Source: Roseiarcus sp963787135 (GTDB lineage Bacteria > Pseudomonadota > Alphaproteobacteria > Rhizobiales > Beijerinckiaceae). From it: 64,000 nt of DNA. Below the pieces are notes generated by a model, which was given only the letters and a program-made list of their open reading frames with translations, had not been told where the DNA came from and did not search any database. The DNA lies in NCBI GenBank assembly GCA_963787135.1, contig CAWBBW010000007.1, positions 124,001 through 188,000 on the forward strand, in the 5' to 3' direction. Positions 26,107 to 34,074 of the stretch are shown here, piece after piece; the stretch's first letter is position 1; the number at the start of each line of letters is the position of its first letter. Made by a program: the position numbers and the translations under genes.

Positions 26107-26297
26107 CTAAACCCCCGTTCCGCCGCCTGTTCTTGCCCTGTTAAGGCCGAAATAAGCCCTGTTACGCCCCCTGTTCCGCGGCTGGCCTTTTGCGTGGAGT
26201 TTCTCTATCAACCCACTGACATCTAACACTTTATCGCAACCAATGGAGCGAAAGGCGCCACTGTCTCGCCTGTTTCTCCCTGTTAAACAGGAAAACA
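26107..26297 (+). repeat. CCTGTT-rich dispersed intergenic repeat, copy 2
   Basis: The gap 26014-26343 holds no gene. It contains a run of CCTGTT/CCCTGTTA motifs (26124-26176). About 90 bases later comes CGCCTGTTTCTCCCTG running into the inverted repeat CCTGTTAAACAGG at 26279-26291. The order, spacing and orientation match the element at 4632-4806. It lies between the ends of the plus-strand reductase and the minus-strand SDR operon. Transcription-end or mobile-remnant functions are both possible. Confidence 0.55.
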
Positions 26298-26343
26298 GCC
26301 TGCGCACGGGCGCGGCGAGCCATGCGCGATTGCGATGGCGGCG

Positions 26344-27124
26344 TCACTCAGCCGCAGGCGCCTGCAACCAGGTCGGCGCCTGCGGGATCCCTTGCACCGT
26401 CCAGCCGCCGTCGGCGATGATGGTCTGGCCCGTCACGTAGGAGGCTTCGTCCCCGGCGAGATAGCGTACGGCGTTGGCGATCTCCTGCGGCGCGGCGAGG
26501 CGCTTCATCGGCACGCGCGCGACCATCCAGTCCTCCTGCAGCGAGCCATCGGCCAATCCCTGATCGATCAATTTGGTCCGGGTGAAGCCCGGCGCGACGG
26601 CGTTGACCCTGATGCCGGCGGAAGCCACTTCAAGCGCGAGCGCGCGGGTGAGGCCAAGTATGCCGGCCTTTGCGGCGCAATAGGCGCTGCGCCCCGGCAA
26701 CCCGACAAAGGCAGCGGTCGATGCGATGCTGACGATTGCGCCGCCCTTGCCGCGCGACACCATGCGCGGCACAGCCTCGGATGCGCAGAGGAATAAGGCC
26801 ATTGAGATGGGTGGAGACGACCGCCGACCATTCGGCAAACGAAATCTTCCCGACAAGGCCAACGCGCTGGATGCCGGCGTTGTTGACGAGGATGTCGATC
26901 CCATCCGTCCTCGCGTCGATCGACTTGAACGCTTCGGCGACGCTGGACGGATCCGTGACGTCGGCTTCGAGATAGACAACGCCGGCGCGCGGCTCGGCGG
27001 CAGGCGCCTTGTCGAGGGAGAACACGCTCGCCCCGTCGGCGAGCAGCCTTTCGGCGATCGCATCGCCGATCCCGCGCGCGGCGCCGGTGACGACGGCGGC
27101 GCGGCCAGCAAGGGAATTGGTCAT
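26344..27124 (-). pseudogene. SDR-family dehydrogenase, frameshifted
   Basis: The first frame gives a typical SDR N-terminus: TGAARGIGD, DILVNNAGIQRVG and STHLNG. Near 26800 the sense moves to another frame, giving LFLCASEAVPRMV, the catalytic SIASTAAFVGLPGRSAYCAAKAGI, and a C-terminus with GDEASYVTGQTIIADGGWTV. The two halves join into a full SDR of about 258 residues. Of the two adjacent ATG codons, 27124 is better spaced from AGGAG than 27130. The gene is last in the minus-strand operon 29643-26344. A single-base insertion or a sequence error are equally possible. Confidence 0.75.
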
Positions 27125-27151
27125 CGGCATTCTCCTTCCGGCTCGACCGGC

Positions 27152-27919
27152 TCAGTACATCAACCAGCCGCCGCTGACGTTGATCGTCGCGCCAGTGACG
27201 TAGCCGGCATGGTCCGAGGCGAGGAAAAGCACCGCGCCCGCCAATTCCGAGGGCGCCGCCATTCGTCCAAGCGGGATCGCGGCCACCGTCGCCGCCAACG
27301 ATTCCTCGGTCATCCCGCTGCGCATCATTGCGGTGTCCGCCGCGCCGGGCGAAACTGCGTTGACCGTGATGTTGTCCTTGGCCAATGAACGGGCAAGGCC
27401 CCGCGTCATCGAGACGACGCCGCCCTTTGTCGCGGCGTAGGCCACCGATCCGCCGAAACCGCCGCTCCACCACCCCTGCGAGGTGAAGTTGATGATGCGG
27501 CCTCCGCGTCCCTGTTGTCGAAGGACCCGAGCCGCAGCCTGATTGAGGAAGAAGGTCGACTTGAGATTGATGTCGTGCTGAAAGTCCCAGTCGGCCTCGG
27601 AGACATCGTCCACGCTCGCGCGGCGCACCAGGACCGCCGCCGCGCAAACGAGAACGTCGAGGCCGCCCAGCCCAGCGACGACGCTTTCGAGGAGTTTAGC
27701 GTGACCGGCGACAGGTCGAAGATCGGCGGCTAGCGGCAGATGCGGTCCGCCCTCCATTTCGGCGACGACCGCCTTCACTTTGCTTTCGTCGAGGTCGACG
27801 ACTGCGACGAGCGATCCCGCGGCGCCAAAAGCCAGCGCGACTTCGCGCCCGATCCCGCCGGCTCCGCCCGTCACCAGAACGCGCTTGCCATCAAGGCCCG
27901 ACGCCAGATTCCAGGTCAT
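27152..27919 (-). CDS. SDR-family dehydrogenase
   Basis: A 255-residue short-chain dehydrogenase with TGGAGGIGR as cofactor motif, an unusual VCAAAV in place of the NNAG motif, and the active-site Ser-Tyr-Lys in NFTSQGWWSGGFGGSVAYAATKGG. VVDLDE after the second strand suggests NAD. It is intact and overlaps the EthD-family gene stop by four bases. Within a cluster holding a lactonase and dehydratases it could be a 2-keto-3-deoxy-acid 4-dehydrogenase, as in L-fucose or L-rhamnose oxidation, but this is inferred from context. Confidence 0.85.
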   Translation of the reverse strand: MTWNLASGLDGKRVLVTGGAGGIGREVALAFGAAGSLVAVVDLDESKVKAVVAEMEGGPHLPLAADLRPVAGHAKLLESVVAGLGGLDVLVCAAAVLVRRASVDDVSEADWDFQHDINLKSTFFLNQAAARVLRQQGRGGRIINFTSQGWWSGGFGGSVAYAATKGGVVSMTRGLARSLAKDNITVNAVSPGAADTAMMRSGMTEESLAATVAAIPLGRMAAPSELAGAVLFLASDHAGYVTGATINVSGGWLMY

Positions 27920-28259
27920 AGCGGGCTCGCTTCGACGGGCGGCATGGCGCCCGACGGTTCCTCGACATAGCAGGAATGAGCGTCGCCAATGAATTTCGCG
28001 CGATCCTCGATCAGCATTTCGCGAAACGGATCGGTCGCGAAGGCGCGGTCGGCGTCGGGGATGCTGTCGAACCAGGTCTCGCCGACGCCATCCCACTGGG
28101 CTTCCTGCGGGACACAGCGGTCGACGCGGCTGAAACGCAGGCCCCGCAAGCCGGGAAGCTGACGCACGATCTCCGCATGGCGCCCTGTCCAATGCGAGAG
28201 AGAATTCCTGCAGGCGTGAGGCCCGGCTTGCGGCGGATGAAACTGACGCGCCTGATCAT
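27916..28259 (-). pseudogene. EthD-family small protein, two compensating indels
   Basis: The ATG at 28259 begins MIRRVSFIRRKPGLTPA. After one extra G the sense reads EFSL, and after a second extra G it reads HWTGRHAEIVRQLPGLRG. It then stays open to the stop at 27916, which overlaps the next SDR start. The assembled sequence matches the EthD/EthD-like ferredoxin-fold family, with the RHAEIV-x-x-LPG core that contains the conserved histidine. Two single-base insertions about 13 bases apart (28194-28209) suggest a local sequencing problem. Function unknown; relatives occur in catabolic operons. Confidence 0.65.
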
Positions 28260-28273
28260 GGTCGATAAGGCCC

Positions 28274-28762
28274 TCAAACGCGCGCCGGCGGCTGGAACAG
28301 CTCGAGCGTGATGCCGTCGTGGATGCGGAGATACGCGACGCGCGCGCCGGTGTTGGGGCCGCCGTCAACCTCGATGGGGCCCTCACGGCTCACGGGCTTT
28401 GCTCCGCAGTCGACCGCGTGCTTCCACGCGACGCCAGCATCTTCGACAGCCAGGCAAAGATGGATGTTGCCGGGATTTGCGGTCGTCTCCGGGTTGCTAC
28501 GCTTTTCCGGCGCTTCGTAGTCCAAAAGCTCAAGGATCACCCCGCCCGGCAGTTCGACGAACGCTCCTTTGATCGAGACGCCGGGGATGCCGATGATTTT
28601 CGACAGATAGGGCCGGTTCAGGAGCTCGCGCCAGAGCGCGGGAGCGCCAAGAAAGCGTTCCCAGAACGCCAGCGCGTCATCAATGCTGGCGACGCTCATG
28701 CCGATATGATGGACTGCGGAAGCGGTCGCGATCGCTCCCGGCGGACTTGTCGCGTTCGCCAA
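28274..28762 (-). CDS. VOC (glyoxalase/bleomycin-resistance) family protein
   Basis: A 162-residue protein with the vicinal-oxygen-chelate fold. The first beta-alpha-beta module is VHHIGMSVASIDDALAFWERFLG, the middle strand is GVILELLDYE, the second module NIHLCLAVEDAGVAWKHAV, and the last strand GITLELFQP. Metal ligands are consistent with His (HHIG), Glu (ILELLDYE), His (NIHL) and Glu (TLELF). It may be a lyase, epimerase or isomerase acting on a hydroxy-keto acid in the pathway. Its place directly downstream of the amidohydrolase gene suggests a shared substrate. Exact reaction unknown. Confidence 0.8.
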   Translation of the reverse strand: MANATSPPGAIATASAVHHIGMSVASIDDALAFWERFLGAPALWRELLNRPYLSKIIGIPGVSIKGAFVELPGGVILELLDYEAPEKRSNPETTANPGNIHLCLAVEDAGVAWKHAVDCGAKPVSREGPIEVDGGPNTGARVAYLRIHDGITLELFQPPARV

Positions 28763-28773
28763 GGCCTTCTCCT

Positions 28774-29643
28774 TCAGATCCTGAACAGTTTTTCGGCGTT
28801 GCTCGAGAACATCGCAACCTGCTCATCTCTGGTGAAGCCGGAGATGATTTCCGCATAAGCGTTGATCAGATCGGGATAGGAGCTGAACATCCGATCGACA
28901 GGCCAGTTCGTAGCAAAGACCACGCGGTTGGGGCCAAACGCCTCGATGCTGCCGAGCACCCACGGACGCAACGACTCTACCGTCCATCGGCGATCCATCA
29001 TTCCAAGGCCGGATATTTTCATCACGACATTGTCTGCTCTCGCGAGAGAGCGCATCGCTGTCGACCAGCGCTTGAAATATCCGTCGTCACGCGCCTCGGG
29101 GATAGCGCAGTGATCGACGCAGATCATGGTGTCCGGAAAAGCGCCGGCGAGGTCGAGGAGATCGTCAAAAAATTTGATCCGCGTGTCGATGCACGACACA
29201 AGATTATGTCGCTGGAGGTGTTTGAACCCCGCGCGCCAGGCGCGATCAACGAGATAGCGTCCGTTGCCGAAGTCCCTGATGCCGCGCACGTTGGCGTAAT
29301 GCATGTGGCGGTCAAGCACCTCTTCAGCGTCAGGATCGGCCAGATGGCACTCGGCGACGATTCCGTGCGGATAGCCGGTCTTGTCGGCGAAAGCCTGAAG
29401 CCACTTCGTCTCGTTGACGGGGTCCGGAACGCCGAGCGCAGCCTGGACGTGGACCGCTTTCCGCACATTCGAGAACCGAATCTCCGCGATGTAGTCGTCG
29501 ATCCAGTAGTGCTGCGCCTTAAGCGCGTCGATGTTGCCCAAAAAACCATGGATAGAGTCCGGCTCGAGCCACGAATAGCGCAGCTCCGGACGCTTCAGGT
29601 CATGGAGATGAAAATGAGTGTCGACGAACGGAATTTCGGCCAT
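28774..29643 (-). CDS. COG3618 amidohydrolase, probable sugar lactonase
   Basis: A 289-residue TIM-barrel hydrolase of the Amidohydrolase_2 group. It begins with the metal motif FVDTHFHLHD. Later ligands and barrel strands are VRGIRDFG, MICVDHCAIPE, VVMKISGLG and VVFATNWPVDR. COG3618 contains L-fuconolactonase and L-rhamnono-lactonase, so ring-opening of an aldonolactone is likely; a dicarboxylate hydrolase is the alternative. The ATG at 29643 removes a signal-like extension seen in the longer frame, which is out of place for this cytoplasmic family. It is the first gene of the operon running to 26344, opposite the dehydrogenase and dehydratase operon. Confidence 0.8.
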   Translation of the reverse strand: MAEIPFVDTHFHLHDLKRPELRYSWLEPDSIHGFLGNIDALKAQHYWIDDYIAEIRFSNVRKAVHVQAALGVPDPVNETKWLQAFADKTGYPHGIVAECHLADPDAEEVLDRHMHYANVRGIRDFGNGRYLVDRAWRAGFKHLQRHNLVSCIDTRIKFFDDLLDLAGAFPDTMICVDHCAIPEARDDGYFKRWSTAMRSLARADNVVMKISGLGMMDRRWTVESLRPWVLGSIEAFGPNRVVFATNWPVDRMFSSYPDLINAYAEIISGFTRDEQVAMFSSNAEKLFRI

Positions 29644-29924
29644 TCCGGCGGGTCCTCCCAGGCGGGCTGTCACCGTTGCAGCCCTCGTCGATACGCTCCG
29701 GATATAGTCCTGCGAAGAGGCCGACACCGTTACGAAGCAAAGACCTATTGTCGCGATCCATAGCCGAGCGGCCGCGCCCGCGCAACAATGAGCGTGGCTA
29801 AATTTCACGGCGCAGCCAATGCGCCTCGATTGATTGCTCTCGTCTGCTGATCATTGAAACTCCAGCGCAAAATAGGCTTGCACACGCGGTCACTGCCTCA
29901 ATATAGTTTGGGTCAAAGGGTGAA

Positions 29925-29941
29925 GCTTGCCGTCGGCAAGC
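29925..29941. promoter_or_regulatory. Perfect 17-bp inverted repeat in divergent promoter region
   Basis: The 401-base spacer 29644-30044 separates the lactonase operon (minus) from the dehydrogenase/importer D operon (plus). It contains GCTTGCCGTCGGCAAGC, an 8-bp arm inverted repeat around a single T. Position and symmetry fit an operator controlling both operons. No regulator gene is present nearby. The rest of the spacer shows no gene. Confidence 0.35.
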
Positions 29942-30044
29942 AATAGCGGGAGCGGCGCATCAAGGCGGCCTGCTGGGCGAGACCGCGGAAACGCGCGCGT
30001 CCCCGGGTCCTCGAAGCGCCCCGTGTGAAGAAGGCGTTTCGCGG

Positions 30045-30794
30045 ATGAACTCGCCATCGCAACGACGTCGTGGAATCGTGACCGGCGCTGGCAGCGGCAT
30101 CGGCAAAGCCGTGGTTCTCAGGATGTTGAGCGAAGGCGTCGAGGCGCTCGCGGTCGATATCGATGCCGGAAAACTTAGCCAGCTAGAGAACGCCGGCTGC
30201 GAAACGCTCGTCGCCGACATCACCGATCCTAAAGTTCGCGTGAGACTTGCCGAGTGGGCTGACGGCGCAAACTTTTTGGTGAATTCCGCCGGCGTCATCA
30301 TGATCAAACCGATCTTCGATGTGACGGTCGACGACTGGCGCCGCTTGCAGACGATCAACGCCGAGGCGACGTTCTTCCTCTGCCAGCAGATTGGTCCGCG
30401 GCTTCGCCCCGGGGGCGCCATCGTCAACCTGTCTTCAAGCTCGGCCAAGTTTGCGACGACCGTCGAGGTGGCGGCCTATGCAGCATCCAAGACCACAATC
30501 CTCTCGATCACGCGGTCTTTCGCCTACGCCCTCGCCTCGCGACCGGTGAGGGTAAACGCCATCCTGCCAGGGATTGTCGACACGCCGATGCAGGAGGAGG
30601 TGCTGGAGCGGGTGGCTCCCATGCGCGGTCTCACTCCGCAGGAATTGCACCATGCGCGAACCAGGCTGGTGCCGCTTGGACGCGGCTCCTCGCCGGAGGA
30701 ATGCGCGGGGCTGATATGGTTCCTCTTGTCCGATGAGGCTGCCTACATGACGGGACAGGCGATCAATTTCACTGGCGGCCTCGTCACCTGGTGA
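30045..30794 (+). CDS. SDR-family dehydrogenase heading operon D
   Basis: A 249-residue SDR with TGAGSGIGK (cofactor) and an aspartate-ending second strand (AVDIDAG) that predicts NAD. It has VNSAGV and catalytic Ser-Tyr-Lys in NLSSSSAKFATTVEVAAYAASKTT. The C-terminus is MTGQAINFTGGLVTW. It is the first gene of a plus-strand operon with an SMP-30 lactonase, an enolase-type dehydratase and importer D, consistent with C1 oxidation of the imported sugar to a lactone. Specificity is inferred. Confidence 0.85.
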   Translation: MNSPSQRRRGIVTGAGSGIGKAVVLRMLSEGVEALAVDIDAGKLSQLENAGCETLVADITDPKVRVRLAEWADGANFLVNSAGVIMIKPIFDVTVDDWRRLQTINAEATFFLCQQIGPRLRPGGAIVNLSSSSAKFATTVEVAAYAASKTTILSITRSFAYALASRPVRVNAILPGIVDTPMQEEVLERVAPMRGLTPQELHHARTRLVPLGRGSSPEECAGLIWFLLSDEAAYMTGQAINFTGGLVTW

Positions 30795-30813
30795 CGTGAA
30801 AGGGAGGAGACAA

Positions 30814-31692
30814 ATGAAAAAGCCGATTACGGTCTGCACAGGCGGCCTCGGTCACCCCGAGGGTCCTTACGAACTTGACGATGGCCGGGTCATCTACGCC
30901 AATACTTACATGAGCGAGATCGGAGTGTGGGACCCGAAGACTGGGAAGGCTGGCGCCTATGCCCACGTCGGCGGCGGTCCTAACGCCTGCATGCTCGGAA
31001 GCGACGGCTGCGTCTATTCCACGCAAACACCTAACGTCGGCGCCTGGTCGGCTCCGGTCCACCGCCCACCGTCGATCCAGAAGACCAACCCCTCCGGAAA
31101 AGCCGAGATCCTCGTCACCGAAGCGGATGGCGTCAAATTCGACGGACCCAACGATCTGGCTTTCGGGCCTGACGGGCGCCTCTATTTCACCGACTCGGGC
31201 GATTGGGCGCCCGAAACGAAGCCGCATCCCGGGCGCATCGTTGTTGTCGAGAAAAACGGCAAGGCAAGCGTGCTCGAGGAACTTGACCATGTCTATCCCA
31301 ACGGCGTCGTCGTTGAACCGGACGGGTCGATCGTCTGGGTCGAATCCTACACCTTGAGGGTCGTGCGGCGCAGGCCTGACGGCGCCAAACGGGTCATCCA
31401 TACGATGCCAGAGGGCCATATTCCCGACGGCTTGAAAATCGACGCCAACGGCAATTTCTGGATCACTGCGGTTGCGGCCGGCGGCGTTGACGTGATCGAC
31501 AGAGACGGCAAGCCGTTGCATTTCCTCGAGACCGGCGGCACGATCCTCAATTGCGTGTTTGGCAAGGGCGGCGCGCTCTATTGCTGCGACATGGGACCGT
31601 TCGACGTCACCGGCGCGGCCATGACCGGCAGGCTGATCAGGGTCGACGTTGGCGTCGAAGGCATGCCGCTATTCCGCGGCGCGGTCGGGTGA
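30814..31692 (+). CDS. SMP-30/gluconolactonase family lactonase
   Basis: A 292-residue six-bladed beta-propeller of the SMP-30 family. Metal-site residues are seen as GHPEGP (Glu of blade 1), DGPNDLAFGPDGRLYFTDSG (Asn and Asp) and HIPDGLKIDANGNFWIT (Asp). These enzymes hydrolyse aldonolactones with a divalent metal. ATG 30814 follows GGGAGGAG. It directly follows the SDR and precedes the dehydratase, giving the order dehydrogenase, lactonase, dehydratase of a non-phosphorylative sugar pathway. It is the second lactonase-type enzyme in the cluster besides the COG3618 protein. Confidence 0.88.
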   Translation: MKKPITVCTGGLGHPEGPYELDDGRVIYANTYMSEIGVWDPKTGKAGAYAHVGGGPNACMLGSDGCVYSTQTPNVGAWSAPVHRPPSIQKTNPSGKAEILVTEADGVKFDGPNDLAFGPDGRLYFTDSGDWAPETKPHPGRIVVVEKNGKASVLEELDHVYPNGVVVEPDGSIVWVESYTLRVVRRRPDGAKRVIHTMPEGHIPDGLKIDANGNFWITAVAAGGVDVIDRDGKPLHFLETGGTILNCVFGKGGALYCCDMGPFDVTGAAMTGRLIRVDVGVEGMPLFRGAVG

Positions 31693-31705
31693 GGATCTTT
31701 TGACC

Positions 31706-32842
31706 ATGAAAATCGCCAAGGTCGAGGCCATCCCGGTCAGCTATCCCGAACCCAACGACTTCAACGCACTTCGCCACCTCTGCCTCGCCAAAATCACAGC
31801 GGACGACGGGCAGGTCGGATGGGGGGAGTCGATCACGCAGTTTCCCGAGGCCAATTTCGCCGCCAAGGCGATCATCGAGGGCATGGCGCCGAACCTGATC
31901 GGAAAGGATCCGGTGCAGACCGAGACGCTTTGGCGACAGAACAAGCAACAGGCTTGGTGGTACGGCTATCACGGCGGCATCGCGTCTTACGCGGTCGCCG
32001 CCATCGACATTGCTCTCTGGGACCTCAAGGGCAAGTCGCTCGGCAGAAGCGTTCTCGACCTGCTCGGCGGCCCCGTTCATGATCGACTGCCGGCCATCGC
32101 CTCCTGCCATGCCCACTATGAATCGATTCCAGAGATGGCCGAGGAGACCGCCCAATGGGTCTCCACGGGGCTGCAAGGGCTGAAGACCGGCTTCGGCAAG
32201 CGGGGCTCCGCCCGCCTCGGCTACGATCACGACCGCGACGTCGCCTACGTCAAGGCCATGCGCAAAGTGCTCGGCGACAAGATGCTGATGATCGACAACG
32301 GCATCGCGATCAAGTGGGACGTCACCGACGCCGTGCGGCGAGCCAAGGCGATGGAGGAGTACAATCTTTCGTGGATCGAAGAGCCGCTCGGCGCCTGGGA
32401 TCCCGAGGGTTACGCCAACCTCCGCGCCAAGACTACGACGCGCATTGCCTATGGCGAGCGCGAATGGACGCTCGAGCAATTTGAGCGCGTGCTGGCGACC
32501 GGCACAGTCGATGTCGTCGGCGTCGATCCCGGCCGCGCCGAGGGCATCACGGGATTTAAGAAGATTGCCGAGCGATGCGAATTCTATCGCCGGCAAGCCA
32601 ATGCTCATGCCTGGTCGTCGGCGATCGTCAGCGCGGCGAGCCTGGCGATTTCGTTTAATTCACCGGCCTGCAAGCTGTTTGAGCTCAAGCCGCTACGCAA
32701 TCCGATGCAGCACGATCTGGTGACCAAGCCGTTTGAACACATTGAGGGCTGGGTCTATCCGCCCGTCGGCCCCGGCCTCGGCATTGAAGTTATCGAGGAC
32801 GTGGTAAACAGCTATCGGAGCGAAAAGATTTTGTCGTCGTAA
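31706..32842 (+). CDS. Enolase-superfamily sugar-acid dehydratase (MR/MLE-like)
   Basis: A 378-residue protein with the N-terminal capping domain and barrel of the mandelate-racemase group. The base region is GLKTGFGKRG. Metal ligands are in MLMIDNG, SWIEEPL and AYGEREW. An aspartate lies in VDPGRAEGIT and a histidine base in ANAHAWSSAI. This set fits dehydration of an aldonate to a 2-keto-3-deoxy acid. The start is the ATG at 31706, 13 bases after the lactonase stop; the frame from 31649 is a shadow. Substrate unknown; fuconate, rhamnonate, galactonate and xylonate are candidates. Intact, unlike the second copy at 39940-41060. Confidence 0.87.
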   Translation: MKIAKVEAIPVSYPEPNDFNALRHLCLAKITADDGQVGWGESITQFPEANFAAKAIIEGMAPNLIGKDPVQTETLWRQNKQQAWWYGYHGGIASYAVAAIDIALWDLKGKSLGRSVLDLLGGPVHDRLPAIASCHAHYESIPEMAEETAQWVSTGLQGLKTGFGKRGSARLGYDHDRDVAYVKAMRKVLGDKMLMIDNGIAIKWDVTDAVRRAKAMEEYNLSWIEEPLGAWDPEGYANLRAKTTTRIAYGEREWTLEQFERVLATGTVDVVGVDPGRAEGITGFKKIAERCEFYRRQANAHAWSSAIVSAASLAISFNSPACKLFELKPLRNPMQHDLVTKPFEHIEGWVYPPVGPGLGIEVIEDVVNSYRSEKILSS

Positions 32843-32896
32843 AAATGGACGGGCGATAAGAAATCGGCAATCGACGAACCCAGGGAGGAATTGAAA

Positions 32897-34006
32897 ATGA
32901 AATCGAAGCTGAAGCTCTATGTTGCGGCCTTTGTCGTTGCCGGCTCAGCCGGCGCCGGGGCCGCGATAGCGCAGGACAGCCAGTCGCAGATCCCGACGAG
33001 CGGCGAAAAGGTTGCTGGAGCCCCGTTTGAGGTCAAGCGCGACTGGGGCACGTTCAAGCTCGCCGACCGCATCGCCGCCAAGGTCAAATCCGGCGAGAAG
33101 ATCAGCTATGTCTTTTCATACCAGGCCTCGGGCATTCCGTTGTTCTCGCCGCAATACGCTGCGGGTTTCAACACCGGCTGCAAGCTTGGCAACGCGATTG
33201 ATCCGCTCGAATGCGCGTCAATCGCTCCGGTCCAGACCGACGCCAATCAGCAGGTTTCGCAGATCGAAGCCAAGCTTGCGGCTGGCGAGATCGACTGCAT
33301 CTCGATCGAGCCTGTGACTTCCGACTCGACGACTGCGATCGTCAACAAGCTCATGGATCAGGGGATTCCGGTCTTCACGGTCGGTGTCACGTCTCGCGGC
33401 CACGAATTCACCAATTTCACCCAGGTGCCTCAGCTCGAGGGCGAGACCGCGGGCAAGATCGTGCTCGACTGGATGAAAGCCAACAACAAGGACCTCAAGG
33501 TGTTCGCCGTATCGGGCGGCGACCCGACCCAGTTCTGGGCGCAAGGCCGAATGAAAGGCTTCCACGAGACGATCGCCAAGGCGATCCCGGACGCGAAGTT
33601 CGTCACCACCGAGGCGAATGGCCTCAACGTCAGCTACGATCCCGGCCAGACCTACGACGCCTACAGGACGTTCCTGTCAGCAAATCCGGACGTGCAGTTT
33701 ATCGAGAATGTCGACATCGGCGCCGAGCATGCCGATCGTGCGATCACGAGCCTGAACAAGGCAGGCCAGGTCTTCACCATTGGCTGGAATGTCTCCAAGG
33801 GCCAGCTCGACGGGATCGAGAAGGGCATCCAGGTGGCGGCTCTTGATCAGCGATGGTCCGATCAGGCGGCGTTCGGCGGGCCGGCCTGCGCACAGTTCCT
33901 CAAGAACGGCGTCATCCTGCCCAACACTCAGACGCTGCTGCCGGTGATGAAGGATCAGGTGGCGGCGGCGCGCGCCGAACTCGATCGCATCCTCGGGCAG
34001 AAATAG
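32897..34006 (+). CDS. Periplasmic sugar-binding protein, system D
   Basis: A 369-residue type-1 periplasmic binding protein with signal peptide ending GAAIAQ. It has an unusual N-terminal insertion of about 35 residues (QIPTSGEKVAGAPFEVKRDWG) before the first strand KISYVFSYQASGIPLFSPQYAAG. Lobes contain DCISIEPVTSDSTTAIVNKL and VFAVSGGDPTQFWAQGRMKG. A cysteine pair (GCKLGN and LECASI) may form a disulfide. The ATG at 32897 is better spaced from GGGAGG than the TTG at 32891. It lies downstream of the dehydratase in the same operon, so it should bind that pathway's sugar. Confidence 0.88.
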   Translation: MKSKLKLYVAAFVVAGSAGAGAAIAQDSQSQIPTSGEKVAGAPFEVKRDWGTFKLADRIAAKVKSGEKISYVFSYQASGIPLFSPQYAAGFNTGCKLGNAIDPLECASIAPVQTDANQQVSQIEAKLAAGEIDCISIEPVTSDSTTAIVNKLMDQGIPVFTVGVTSRGHEFTNFTQVPQLEGETAGKIVLDWMKANNKDLKVFAVSGGDPTQFWAQGRMKGFHETIAKAIPDAKFVTTEANGLNVSYDPGQTYDAYRTFLSANPDVQFIENVDIGAEHADRAITSLNKAGQVFTIGWNVSKGQLDGIEKGIQVAALDQRWSDQAAFGGPACAQFLKNGVILPNTQTLLPVMKDQVAAARAELDRILGQK

Positions 34007-34074
34007 ATTGAAGCGTCCGGGGCCAGGCCTATCCTGGCCCCGCATCTCCTCGAGAGCGTGGTGGCATAAGCTCA

